33,741 nucleotides of DNA from an uncultured Clostridium sp. (GTDB lineage Bacteria > Bacillota > Clostridia > TANB77 > CAG-508): NCBI GenBank assembly GCA_900554635.1, contig USHY01000011.1:1-33741 (forward strand). The letters are read 5' to 3'. This document shows, piece by piece, positions 15,890 to 25,616 of the stretch; within the stretch, counting starts at the first letter, position 1, and every line of letters starts with the position of its first letter. The notes beneath the pieces were generated by a model that ran no database searches, was not told the DNA's origin, and was given only the letters and a program-made list of their open reading frames with translations. A program made the position numbers and the translations under genes.

Positions 15890-17780
15890 TTGAAAAAATT
15901 ATTAATTACAGAAAAGCCATCAGTAGCAATGGAATTTGCTAAAGTACTTAAAGTTGGAAGTAACAGAAAAAATGGATATATCGAAGGTGATGAATGGATT
16001 ATAACATGGTGTGTAGGTCATTTAGTAACAATGTCTTACCCAGAAAAGTATGATGAAAAGCTTAAATTTTGGAGGCTAGATACACTTCCATTTATACCAG
16101 AAAAATTCAAATACGAAATAATACCAGCTGTAGAAAAACAATTTGAAATAGTTAAATCACTTCTTCAAAGAGAAGATGTTGAAGAAATATACAATGCACG
16201 GAGACTCTGGGCGAGAAGGAGAATACATACAAAGATTGGTTTTTATGATGGCAAAACCAAACCCAAAAGCAAAAATGAAAAGGGTTTGGATAGATTCACA
16301 AACAGAGGAGGAAATACTAAGAGGAATAAGAGAAGCAAAAGATTTATCAGAATATAACAGCCTATCAGATTCAGCATATCTAAGAGCAAAAGAAGATTAT
16401 TTAATAGGAATAAATTTTTCAAGACTACTTTCAATAATTTTTGGAAGAAAACTTGCACAAGCAATAAATGAAGAAAAAGCATCAATATCAATAGGAAGAG
16501 TAATGACATGTGTTTTAGGAATGATAGTAGAAAGAGAGCGAGAAATAAGAAACTTTGTAAAAACCAAATACTACAAAATAAATGCAGTTTTTGAAAATTT
16601 TACAGCAGAATGGAAAGTAAATGAAAAATCTACTGTGTTTGAATCTCCAAAATTATATAACGAAACAGGCTTTAAAAAAGAGGATGACGCTAAAAAACTG
16701 ATAGAAAGTTTGAATGGCAAAAAGGCAATCATTACAGAACTTAAAAAATCAAAGAAAAAAGAAAATGCACCACTATTATTCAACTTAGCTGAGATTCAAA
16801 ATGAATGTACAAAAAAATTTAAAATAAAACCAGATGAAACACTAGAAGTAATTCAAGCACTTTATGAAAAAAAACTTGTAACATATCCAAGAACAGATGC
16901 AAGAGTTCTATCAACAGCAGTTGCAAAGGAAATTTCACGCAACTTAAATGGACTTGCAAGAAACTTAAAACAAGATGAAGAAATAAAGGGGTATTTAAAT
17001 AAAATGTTAGAGCAAAAATACCCAACAGATAATCTTGCAAAAACCAAATATGTAGATGATAGCAAGATAACTGACCACTACGCTATAATACCTACAGGGC
17101 AAGGCTTTGAAAACTATTCAAAATTAACAGATTTGCAAAGAGAAGTTTACAGAGTAATCGTGAAAAGATTTATAGCAATATTCTACCCACCAGCAGAATT
17201 CAATAAAATAAATGTAACTGTAAATATAGAGAACGAAACTTTTTATGCAACCGAAAAAGTTTGTACACAAATAGGATATTTAGAGGTACTAAAACAGAAA
17301 GACAATAAAGAAGAAGAAAATGAAAACCTAAAAGACTTAAAAAAAGGTCAAGAACTTGAAATAAAAGAGTTAAACACAAAAGAAGCCGAAACAACCCCAC
17401 CAACAAGATATAACTCAGGTTCTTTAATCCTTGCAATGGAAAATGCAGGAAAATTAATCGAAGATGAAGCCCTAAGAGAACAAATAAAAGGTGCAGGAAT
17501 AGGAACGAGTGCAACAAGAGGTGAAATAATTAAAAAACTAGAAAAAATAAAACACATAGACATAAACCCAAAAACACAAATAGTAACACCAACAGAAAAA
17601 GGAGAAGCCATCTACGATGTAGTACAAAAATCAATGCCAGACATGCTAAACCCAAAACTAACAGCCAGCTGGGAAAAAGGCCTAGACATGGTGGCAAAAA
17701 AAGAAATTGAACCAGATGAATTTATGGGAAAGCTAGAGAAATATATAAGAAATAAGTTTGAGAAGTTTATTTATAGATAA
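15890..17780 (+). CDS. topB: DNA topoisomerase III (TopB), needs +1 frameshift at CGG 16199
   Basis: The N-terminal TOPRIM part starts KKLLITEKPSVAMEFAKVL and runs to EEIYNA (103 codons). The next codon is CGG; the zero frame then gives unrelated sequence to 16357. Omitting the C gives GDSGREGEYIQRL, the acidic catalytic TOPRIM motif, and the rest of a type IA topoisomerase. Clear segments are RVMTCVLGMIVERE, PLLFNLAEIQNECTK, LVTYPRTDARVLS with the active-site Tyr, and TPTEKGEAIYDV. The total is about 629 residues, without a C-terminal zinc finger. The TTG start at 15890 follows AGGAG by 11 bp; no ATG fits. The only base defect is at CGG. The enzyme relaxes or decatenates DNA by single-strand passage. 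Confidence 0.92.
16199..16202 (+). other. In-frame CGG(A): +1 recoding site in topB
   Basis: The zero frame reads AAT GCA CGG AGA CTC TGG. Omitting the C gives AAT GCA GGA GAC TCT GGG (Asn-Ala-Gly-Asp-Ser-Gly), the start of the TOPRIM catalytic motif. Confidence 0.9.
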
Positions 17781-17798
17781 AATAAAGAGGAATATAAA

Positions 17799-18422
17799 AT
17801 GTGCAAAAATGTAAATCTGTTTTTAAAGAGAATTTTTGATATAATATTTGGAATTTTTGGGGTTATAATTTTAATGCCGGTAACATTGGTAATTTTTATA
17901 ATTAACTTGCTTAATAAACAGCGAAAAATTTTTTATATTCAAGAGCGAATAGGCAAAAATGGCAAGCCGTTTAAAATGCTAAAATTTAATTCAATGGTAG
18001 ATAATGCAGATAAAGTTTTGGAAAAATATTTAAAAGAAAATGAGTCTGCTGCAAAGGAATATAAAAAATATAAAAAAATTAAAAATGATCCAAGAATTAC
18101 AAAAGTAGGGGCTTTTTTAAGAAGGACAAGCCTAGATGAGTTGCCTCAAGTTATTAATGTAGTTAAAGGAGACATGAGTTTAATTGGGCCTAGACCATAT
18201 TTGCCAAGAGAAAAAGGGGATATGGATAAGTATTATAAAATAATAACATCTGTAAAACCGGGCTTAACTGGTCCATGGCAAGTGAGCGGCAGAAATAGTG
18301 TGCCATTTAGAGAGAGGCTATCATTAGAAAGTAGATATGCAGATAAAAATAATATATTTATGGATTCAATTATTATTTTAAAAACTGCAAAAACAATTTT
18401 TGAACAAAAAGGAGCATTTTAA
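17799..18422 (+). CDS. Undecaprenyl-phosphate sugar phosphotransferase (priming glycosyltransferase)
   Basis: This 207-residue bacterial sugar transferase of the short WbaP-C/EpsL type has one N-terminal membrane hairpin (about 12-35), RIGKNGKPFKMLKFNSM, then DPRITKVGAFLRRTSLDELPQ, the GDMSLIGPRPYLPRE catalytic motif and KPGLTGPWQVSGR. It puts the first sugar phosphate on undecaprenyl phosphate at the cytoplasmic membrane and so opens the polysaccharide pathway coded downstream. It lies 18 bp after topB. Its stop shares a base with the next start (TAATG). Confidence 0.9.
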   Translation: MCKNVNLFLKRIFDIIFGIFGVIILMPVTLVIFIINLLNKQRKIFYIQERIGKNGKPFKMLKFNSMVDNADKVLEKYLKENESAAKEYKKYKKIKNDPRITKVGAFLRRTSLDELPQVINVVKGDMSLIGPRPYLPREKGDMDKYYKIITSVKPGLTGPWQVSGRNSVPFRERLSLESRYADKNNIFMDSIIILKTAKTIFEQKGAF

Positions 18423-20557
18423 TGAAAAAGAAAATTGTTCATATAGTTGAAGCTTTTGGAGGAGGAATATTTTCTATCTTGACAGACCTTATTAGCAGAA
18501 CTTCAGAAGACTATGATATAACAATATTATATGGAAGAAGACCCGAAACTCCAAATAACATAAAGCAGTATTTTAATGATAATGTTAACCTCATAGAAAT
18601 CAAAAACTTCACTAAGAAAATTAACTTTATAAAAGACATAAAGGCTATTTTTGAAGTTAAAATGCATATAAAACAAATTAATCCAGATATTGTTCATTTA
18701 CATTCATCAAAGGCAGGCGTAATTGGAAGAATAGCATGTAACAAAGTAAAAACAGTTTATTACAGCCCACATTGTTTTGCTTTTACACAAAAAAATATTT
18801 CAAAAACAAAGCAAAACATATATTATTTTATTGAAAAAATAATGGCACATAAAAGAAATTGTAGCATAATAGCATGTTCTAAACCAGAATATGAGATTGC
18901 AAAAGAACTCACGACAAATGTAATGCTGTTAGAAAATGGAATTGATATAGAGAGAATACAAAAATGCTTAAACAATGTGGAAGTAGTACAGAATAAACAT
19001 ACAGTGTGTACAGTAGGAAGAATAGATAGTCAAAAAAATCCAGAATTATTCAATAAAATTGCAGAACAAATGCCGGAGTATGAATTTATGTGGATTGGTG
19101 ATGGGCCATTAAGAAACACTTTAACATCTACCAATATTAAAATAACCGGCTGGATGACTCATGATGAAGTTATAAGAAAAATCAATGAAAATGAATTTTT
19201 CATATTAACATCAAGCTGGGAAGGATTGCCAATATCTCTTTTAGAAGCAATGTATTTAAAAAAGATTTGTATAATATCAAAAAGTATACAAAATATTGGA
19301 ATAATTAATCACGGAATAAATGGCTATGTTGCAGAGAATACTGACAACTATATAAAACTTATTAAGCAAGCCACTAAAAATAAAACTGAAGTAAGTGGAT
19401 GGCTAGATGTAAAAAAAAGGTATAATATTGATAAATATGTACAGGACTATAAAAAAATAATAGATAAAACAAATCCCAAAAGAACAATATTGTTTACTGA
19501 AAAATTCAATGATGGAGGAATAGAAAAAATAGTAACTCATATTTTTTTGGGATTAGACAGAAAAGAATATACACCAGATATATTAGCATTTACCGAAGAT
19601 AGTAGCATTTATAAGAAAATACCTAAAACAATACTCATAAATAAAAAAATAAAAACCAGTTTTATGAGAAAGATAATTGGAATAAGAAAACTAAAAAAAT
19701 ATTTCAAAACCAATAAAATAGATATCTTTCATGTAAATACATATAATTCAATTGGATTAATATATGCTAAAATAGCCTATAGATATGGAGTTAACAATAT
19801 AGTATTACACGCTCATAACTCAAATGTAGATAGTGATCCTTTGAAAGTTAAGCATTTTATTAATTACATTGTAAAAATATTATTTTTAAATAAAAACTAC
19901 ACATACATTTCAGCATCTGAACAGTGTAGTAGTTTTTGCTTTGGGGAAAAAGCAGAAACAATAATTATTCCAAATCAAATTGAAAGTAAGGAATATATAT
20001 ATAACGAGAATGTTAGAAATGAATATAGAAAAAAATTCATGTTTAAAAGAAATGAATTTGTAATAGGAAATATTGGTAGATTTGAAAAACAAAAAAATCA
20101 CAAGTTTTTATTAAGTGTTTTTGAAGAAATACATAATCAAAAACAAAATGCTTATTTGGTAATTGTGGGAGATGGAAGGCTGAAAAATCAGATAATGAAA
20201 CAAATACAAAGGAAAAAACTACAAGATTTTATACTAATATTGGAACCTAGAAATGATATTAATAAGTTGATGCAAATGTTTGATGCATATGTTTCAACAT
20301 CAAAATATGAGGGTTTTGGGCTAACAATTTTAGAAGCTCAAGCAGCTTCACTGCCTACATATTGTACCGAAAAAGTACCAAATGAAGTGTTGAAAACAGA
20401 TATGGTTCATACAATATCATTATCAGAATCACCAGAAAGTTGGGCAAAAATTATATGCAAAAATAATAAAAAAGCTAGACAAAAAAACATATTAAAAGAT
20501 ACTATAAGTGATTTTGTAAAAAAAATAGAAAAAATTTATAAAACTATTGTATTTTAA
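18422..20557 (+). CDS. Tandem two-domain GT4 glycosyltransferase
   Basis: This 711-residue protein is two GT-B glycosyltransferases in one chain. The first (about 1-345) begins KKIVHIVEAFGGGIFSILTDL and has VGRIDSQKNPELF, then SSWEGLPISLLEAMYLKK. The second (about 350-711) begins PKRTILFTEKFNDGGIEKIV and has IGRFEKQKNHKFLLSVFEEI, then YEGFGLTILEAQAASLP. Both carry the E-x7-E-type donor site of GT4, so both are probably active and could add two successive sugars. It is translationally coupled to the priming transferase. No frame interruption occurs at the domain junction (near 19470). Confidence 0.85.
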   Translation: MKKKIVHIVEAFGGGIFSILTDLISRTSEDYDITILYGRRPETPNNIKQYFNDNVNLIEIKNFTKKINFIKDIKAIFEVKMHIKQINPDIVHLHSSKAGVIGRIACNKVKTVYYSPHCFAFTQKNISKTKQNIYYFIEKIMAHKRNCSIIACSKPEYEIAKELTTNVMLLENGIDIERIQKCLNNVEVVQNKHTVCTVGRIDSQKNPELFNKIAEQMPEYEFMWIGDGPLRNTLTSTNIKITGWMTHDEVIRKINENEFFILTSSWEGLPISLLEAMYLKKICIISKSIQNIGIINHGINGYVAENTDNYIKLIKQATKNKTEVSGWLDVKKRYNIDKYVQDYKKIIDKTNPKRTILFTEKFNDGGIEKIVTHIFLGLDRKEYTPDILAFTEDSSIYKKIPKTILINKKIKTSFMRKIIGIRKLKKYFKTNKIDIFHVNTYNSIGLIYAKIAYRYGVNNIVLHAHNSNVDSDPLKVKHFINYIVKILFLNKNYTYISASEQCSSFCFGEKAETIIIPNQIESKEYIYNENVRNEYRKKFMFKRNEFVIGNIGRFEKQKNHKFLLSVFEEIHNQKQNAYLVIVGDGRLKNQIMKQIQRKKLQDFILILEPRNDINKLMQMFDAYVSTSKYEGFGLTILEAQAASLPTYCTEKVPNEVLKTDMVHTISLSESPESWAKIICKNNKKARQKNILKDTISDFVKKIEKIYKTIVF

Positions 20558-20575
20558 AAATTAATATTATATAAT
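20547..20575 (+). promoter_or_regulatory. Promoter before the prepilin-like/FGE-like gene
   Basis: TTGTAT (20547-20552) and TATAAT (20570-20575) are spaced by 17 bp and overlap the end of the GT4 gene. They give the embedded gene at 20663 its own start of transcription. Confidence 0.6.
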
Positions 20576-20621
20576 TGCAATGAAATTAACGAGGCAAACT
20601 CGATTAAATTATTGTTAAAGC

Positions 20622-20645
20622 GAATGATTATGTTAAAAATCATTC
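20622..20645 (+). other. Hairpin directly 5' of the ribosome site at 20646
   Basis: GAATGATT (20622-20629) pairs perfectly with AATCATTC (20638-20645) over an 8-nt loop and abuts AAGGAGGAGG. It is not followed by T's. It may affect translation start or mRNA stability. Confidence 0.4.
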
Positions 20646-20662
20646 AAGGAGGAGGAAAACAA

Positions 20663-21797
20663 ATGAAAGAAAAAAACAGAGGAATTACACTAATAGCATT
20701 AGTAATTACAATAGTTGTGATGATGATTCTTGTAGGAGCAAGTATTAAACTTGTAATTGACAGTAATATGATTGATACTGCGGATAATGCCGTAAAGAAA
20801 TACAGGCTTGCAGAAAATAATGAAAAGAATTTTTTAGACAATGTTAGCATAAATGGAGGAAAACTTGAAGATTATCTTCCTTTACAACAAATTAATGCAG
20901 GCGAAAGAGCAACACTTAAATCACTATATGGCTCTGTAGTGGTACCAGCAGGGTTTACTGTATCAATGATACCAAGTGAACAAAATGTAGAAGATGGTTT
21001 AGTAATTTATGATATTCCAGAAGGAGAAAATGTAAATTGGGAAAATGTGGATAATGTGCAAACAAAGTATAACCAATTTGTTTATGTACCAACAGGTAAC
21101 TTCTATGTTGGCAGATATGAAGTAGGAAGTGAAGAAGAAAGAACAGCAGATACAGTAGATTTAAGTACACCACTATTAAAAAGAGATTTGTATCCATATA
21201 ACTATGTAACATATCAAGAAGCTATAGCTTTGTGCAAAGCTATGTATCCAGGATTAAACATAGGACTTTGCAGCATTGAGGAATTGCAAGCCATAGATGA
21301 ATTTATGCGCAATAAAACAGGGCTAGATAAAATTGCTCAAAACCCATATAGTGCAACAGGAACAGGAGCTTACAGACAATTAGGCAATTTCGCTGAAAAT
21401 GGATTTTCTGTTAATAGAGGGAAAATTGCTGTTTGGAATAATAGTGGAAATGATCAAATGCCTGTTTACTCTCCATATTATCCAGAAACACCATACAAAG
21501 TTGGTACAAGTGGAATGTATTTTGAGGTAAATGAAACTAGACCATATCAAAAAGAACAAGAAACAAAAGCTCTTTTGTCAACGGGAGCAGTAGAGCAATT
21601 TTCTGTTAATAATATCTTTGATTTATATGGAAATTTAAGTGAATATATTATCATTAATGATAGTGAAAATATTGGATTTTTCCGTAGTTCATATGAATTG
21701 AACGGCCGGAGGAGCAGTAAGCAGAATGAGTTTGGATAGTGGAAACTATTTAAAACACATTGGTAGCGGTTTCAGACCTGTTATTCATTTAGACTAA
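20663..21797 (+). CDS. Prepilin-like N-terminus with formylglycine-generating-enzyme-like domain, needs +1 frameshift at CGG 21707
   Basis: The protein begins KEKNRGITLIALVITIVV, the same leader type as the 3001 gene. It continues with a linker and an FGE/sulfatase-modifying-like fold: VPAGFTVSMIPSEQ, FVYVPTGNFYVGRYEVG, YPYNYVTYQEAIALCKAM and NIFDLYGNLSEY. At codon 349 the zero frame meets CGG and ends at 21739. Omitting the C gives GGGAVSRMSLDSGN and the family's typical ending SGFRPVIHLD at 21797, a total of about 377 residues. The hydrophobic N-terminus suggests an exported, surface-attached protein; whether it is an enzyme or only uses the fold is open. It has its own promoter and lies between glycosyltransferase genes. 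Confidence 0.75.
21707..21710 (+). other. In-frame CGG(A): +1 recoding site in the FGE-like gene
   Basis: The zero frame reads AAC GGC CGG AGG AGC AGT. Omitting the C gives AAC GGC GGA GGA GCA GTA (Asn-Gly-Gly-Gly-Ala-Val). A second CGG four bases upstream (21703) straddles AAC GGC and does nothing. Confidence 0.8.
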
Positions 21798-21888
21798 AAA
21801 AGAAATTGGCAGGATGAAATATGAATTTTTGGGTTATTGTGAATGTATTGAATGAAGAGCAAAATTAATAACAATACAAGGAGAAAAT

Positions 21889-22821
21889 ATGGAGAAGATT
21901 ACTATTATTATTCCAATTTATAATTGTGAAAAAACAATAAGTAGATGTATTGATTCCATATTACGACAAACATATAAAAATTTTGAATTAATATTAGTTA
22001 ATGATGGAAGTACAGATGGTACTTCCAGAATTTTATGTTCATATAAAGATAATAGAATTAAGTTGATAAATCAAGAAAACAAAGGTACTGGTTCAGCACG
22101 AAATACAGGAATAAAGTATGCAACAGGCGATTTTATTTGCTTTGTTGATGGAGATGACTATGTAGAACCTAATTTTTTGTGTGAAGGCTATGAATTAATC
22201 AAAAAATATAATGCACAAATTGTAGCTTGTATATATAAAAGGAAAAAAAGTCTAAGAAAAATATGTATTTTAGATAAAATTTATGGTATGAAGTATTTAA
22301 TTTCCTTACCAGAAAAAATTCCAATGTCTGTTGTTGGAAAAGTGTTTAAATCTAATGTAATAAAGGATTTATCTTTTGATGTTAATAATAAATTTGAAGA
22401 TATAGAGTTTGCAACTATAGCTTTTTTAAGATCAGAAAAAATGGTTTTTTTAAAAAAGAAATTATACTGTGTAACCAAAACACTTGATAGTAGGTCAAAG
22501 TTTTATAATAGTGATGATAGACTTAAAGCTTGTTTAAAAGGGCTAAATTTAGTAAGAGAAAAATGTCCTAGTTTGTTAAATGATTATATGACATATACCC
22601 TTTTAAATGGTATAGCTATTGTAAATATGATGATAATTCATGATAATTATAATTTAAAGTTATTGGAAAATATTAAAAAAACTGTATCTAATAATATAAA
22701 ATGTGTAAAACACTCTAAATATGGAATTATCAAGAAACTTCAAATATGTGTATTTGATAAAATGTTCCCATTGTATAAAATTATATATAAAATAATAAAG
22801 AAAAATAGGAGATTAATGTGA
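21889..22821 (+). CDS. Family 2 glycosyltransferase
   Basis: This 310-residue GT-A enzyme begins EKITIIIPIYNCEKTISRCID, with LVNDGSTDGTS and the metal-binding DGDD in ICFVDGDDYVEP at about 86-89. The C-terminal half is basic and variable, as usual for acceptor binding. The ribosome site is AAGGAG. Its stop overlaps the next start. It transfers an unidentified sugar in the surface-polysaccharide pathway. Confidence 0.88.
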   Translation: MEKITIIIPIYNCEKTISRCIDSILRQTYKNFELILVNDGSTDGTSRILCSYKDNRIKLINQENKGTGSARNTGIKYATGDFICFVDGDDYVEPNFLCEGYELIKKYNAQIVACIYKRKKSLRKICILDKIYGMKYLISLPEKIPMSVVGKVFKSNVIKDLSFDVNNKFEDIEFATIAFLRSEKMVFLKKKLYCVTKTLDSRSKFYNSDDRLKACLKGLNLVREKCPSLLNDYMTYTLLNGIAIVNMMIIHDNYNLKLLENIKKTVSNNIKCVKHSKYGIIKKLQICVFDKMFPLYKIIYKIIKKNRRLM

Positions 22822-23777
22822 TGGATAAAGTCTCAATAATTGTACCAATTTTCAACTCTAAAAAATATCTTGATGAATGTTTAAAATCCATTGTTAATCA
22901 ATCATATAAAAATATTGAAATAATATTAGTAGATGATGAAAGTACAGATGACTCATTAGACATATGCTATAAATATGCAAAAATGGATAACAGGGTTAGA
23001 ATAATAAAAATGAAACATAGTGGAGTTGCAGTGGCAAGAAATAGAGGTATTGATTTTGCTGAAGGAAAATATATTTGTTTTATTGATTCTGATGACATAA
23101 TAGCTCCATGTTTTGTAGAACATCTTTTAAATTTAGTACAAAAGAATAATGCTGAAATTGCGGAGGTAGATACTGGCTATTTTAAGAAAACATACAAGAT
23201 AAAAAAGAAGAAGGAAAAACTTTTGAAATTAAACTCGGCACAGATGTCTTGCAGACTATATAATAAGAATGGAATTAGAACAGTATTTGTAACGAATAAA
23301 ATTTACAGTGCTAATATTTTTCAAAAAATAAGGTTTACTAAGGATATAGAAAATGAGGATGAATTTATTATTCACAAACTTTTCTTTGAAACAGATAAAA
23401 ATATTATAATAAGTAACTTAAAGCTTTACTTATATAGGCAACACAAAAATAGTAGACAGCAAACTTTCAATAAAGAAAAAATAAAAATATTAGATGTATT
23501 TGATGATAGAAAAAAATATTTTATAAATAATAAAAAACTATTAGATGTAAATGAGGTAGCACAAATAGATATGATATTATATTTATATCATTTGTGCAAA
23601 GCATACAACTATACATCAGAAGAAAGGATACTAAAAGAACAGTTTGAAGATAAATATAAAAGTTTAAATGTAAAAATTAATTTAAAGAAAAAGGTCAAAT
23701 ATTATATGTTTAGCAGATTTCCAAATTTTGTTGCATATATTATTGCCTTAAAACAGAGGAAATACCATGTTAGATGA
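22821..23777 (+). CDS. Family 2 glycosyltransferase
   Basis: This GT-A enzyme of about 318 residues begins DKVSIIVPIFNSKKYLDECLK, with LVDDESTDDSLD and FIDSDD as the donor and metal site. ATG 22821 is chosen because it gives a TGATG overlap with the previous stop and good spacing from AGGAG; GTG 22818 is an alternative. Its end overlaps the next gene by 11 bp. It is a member of the polysaccharide operon; the sugar is unknown. Confidence 0.87.
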   Translation: MDKVSIIVPIFNSKKYLDECLKSIVNQSYKNIEIILVDDESTDDSLDICYKYAKMDNRVRIIKMKHSGVAVARNRGIDFAEGKYICFIDSDDIIAPCFVEHLLNLVQKNNAEIAEVDTGYFKKTYKIKKKKEKLLKLNSAQMSCRLYNKNGIRTVFVTNKIYSANIFQKIRFTKDIENEDEFIIHKLFFETDKNIIISNLKLYLYRQHKNSRQQTFNKEKIKILDVFDDRKKYFINNKKLLDVNEVAQIDMILYLYHLCKAYNYTSEERILKEQFEDKYKSLNVKINLKKKVKYYMFSRFPNFVAYIIALKQRKYHVR

Positions 23778-24657
23778 AAAAATCACTGTTATAGTAACTG
23801 CATATAATCAAGAAAAATATATAGATAGATGTATGCAAAGTATATTAAAACAAACCTACAAAAATTTAGATATAATAGTAATAGATGATGGCAGTACAGA
23901 TGAAACCACAAAAATCGTAAAAAAATATCAAAATACAAAAATATATTCAAAACCTAATGAAGGAATATATAGTGCCAGGAATCTCGGAATTAGTTTATGT
24001 AAAACTAAATATTTCATATTTGTAGATTCTGATGATTATTTGGAGCCAAACGCAATAGAGATTTTATACAAAGCCATAACTAGCACAAATAGTGACATTG
24101 CAATGGGGATGACTTATAATAGCACACCACAAAATGAAATGACTATTATTTCAAATGATAAATATGAGTACCTGTTTAACAATAAAATCAAATATTTTAT
24201 AACAGCATGGAACAAACTCTATAAAACAAGTTTGTTTAAAGACCTACAATATAAACCTCTTAAGTTAGCAGAAGATGAATATATAATTCATCACATACTA
24301 AGAAATATAAAAAGAATGGTTGTAGTACCACAAAAAACATATAATTATTTTATTAACTCAAATGGATTATCTACAAAAGTTTTAGAAAACTACAAAGATG
24401 CCTTATATGCGTTTAAAGACAGATATGAATTTTTAAAACAGACTGATTATAAAAATCTAGCATATACCAAATACATGAACTATTGCATAAAAATATTTTG
24501 TGAGTTGAAAATAAAGCAAATTACTGAAAAAAGCATAGTTAAGGAATTTAGATGTAATTATAAAGAAAATTTCAACCTAAAATACAGTTTTTTTTACTTA
24601 GCGCCAAATACATATTACAAAGTATTCAAAATAAGGAGAAAGATATGGAAAAAATAA
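23767..24657 (+). CDS. Family 2 glycosyltransferase
   Basis: This 296-residue protein begins DEKITVIVTAYNQEKYIDRCM, with VIDDGSTDETT and FVDSDDYLEP. A second conserved block, AWNKLYKTSLF, and LAEDEYIIHHIL follow; these are typical of WcaA/EpsH-type GT2 enzymes. It overlaps its upstream neighbour by 11 bp and the next gene by 13 bp, which shows tight operon packing. Confidence 0.87.
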   Translation: MLDEKITVIVTAYNQEKYIDRCMQSILKQTYKNLDIIVIDDGSTDETTKIVKKYQNTKIYSKPNEGIYSARNLGISLCKTKYFIFVDSDDYLEPNAIEILYKAITSTNSDIAMGMTYNSTPQNEMTIISNDKYEYLFNNKIKYFITAWNKLYKTSLFKDLQYKPLKLAEDEYIIHHILRNIKRMVVVPQKTYNYFINSNGLSTKVLENYKDALYAFKDRYEFLKQTDYKNLAYTKYMNYCIKIFCELKIKQITEKSIVKEFRCNYKENFNLKYSFFYLAPNTYYKVFKIRRKIWKK

Positions 24658-25616
24658 TTCCTATAGTATTTGCTTGTAATGATAAAGTTGCAGATATTTG
24701 CTCTGTTTCTGTAGCATCTATTATTCAGAATTCTAATAAAAATAATACATATAATATATACATTTTTCAGACTAGATTATCTATAAAGAACATTGAAAAT
24801 CTAGAAAAAATGAGTAAGGAAAATGTAAAAATACGATGTGTTGATATAAGCAAATACATAAATTTTGGAGATTTTTACGAAACACCAGAATATCCATTTG
24901 AAATGTATTACAGATTATATGCACCATTAATTTTGGACTATAACAAAATTATATATCTTGATTGTGATACAATAGTTGTTGATGATATAGCAAAACTTTA
25001 TAAAGAAAACATAGATAATGAAGTAGTGGGAATGGTTATTAACTTTGATTGCTACTTAAATACAAAACATATTGACTATAATTCTGGTGTAATATTAATG
25101 AACTGCAGAAATTTTGAAAATATGCAAATCAGAGAAAACTGTAAAGATTTATTGAAAACAAACAAATATAAATTTCCAGATCAAACAGCTTTAAATATAG
25201 CAGCAGAAGGTATGATAAAAACATTAGGCCCAAAATATAATTATCAAGTTAGTTTAGCTCACTACCATAGATTTAAAAGTGTAACAAGAAAAAGAAAATA
25301 TAGGGATACATTTGCAGAAAAACCTATAGTAATACATTTCTCATATATCACAAAACCATATAATAATATATATTCTAAATATAATAATAATTTTTGGAGA
25401 TATGCTAAATATACGCCATACTATGAGAAACTAGTTCAAAAATATACTGAAAATTCATATGAAGTCCTGCTAAATTCACCGGTTGAAGACATATATATTG
25501 ATTTAACTGAGTCAGGTAAAGTGGGTTTAAGAAAGATTTTTGAAGTATTATTTTACCAGTTGAAATACTGGGCAGCATATAAATTTAAAGGAGCGCACAA
25601 AAAATGGGAAAAATAA
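24645..25616 (+). CDS. Family 8 glycosyltransferase
   Basis: This 323-residue protein has the GT8 layout: N-terminal IPIVFACNDKVADICSVSVASI, then the donor-site region MYYRLYAPLIL and the metal motif DCDT in IIYLDCDTIVVDD. Next are DYNSGVILMN and DQTALNIAA, with HFSYITKPY near the end. GT8 retaining enzymes transfer glucose or galactose in LPS and capsule assembly. The ribosome site AAGGAG lies inside the previous gene. It overlaps the radical SAM gene by 13 bp. Confidence 0.87.
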   Translation: MEKIIPIVFACNDKVADICSVSVASIIQNSNKNNTYNIYIFQTRLSIKNIENLEKMSKENVKIRCVDISKYINFGDFYETPEYPFEMYYRLYAPLILDYNKIIYLDCDTIVVDDIAKLYKENIDNEVVGMVINFDCYLNTKHIDYNSGVILMNCRNFENMQIRENCKDLLKTNKYKFPDQTALNIAAEGMIKTLGPKYNYQVSLAHYHRFKSVTRKRKYRDTFAEKPIVIHFSYITKPYNNIYSKYNNNFWRYAKYTPYYEKLVQKYTENSYEVLLNSPVEDIYIDLTESGKVGLRKIFEVLFYQLKYWAAYKFKGAHKKWEK

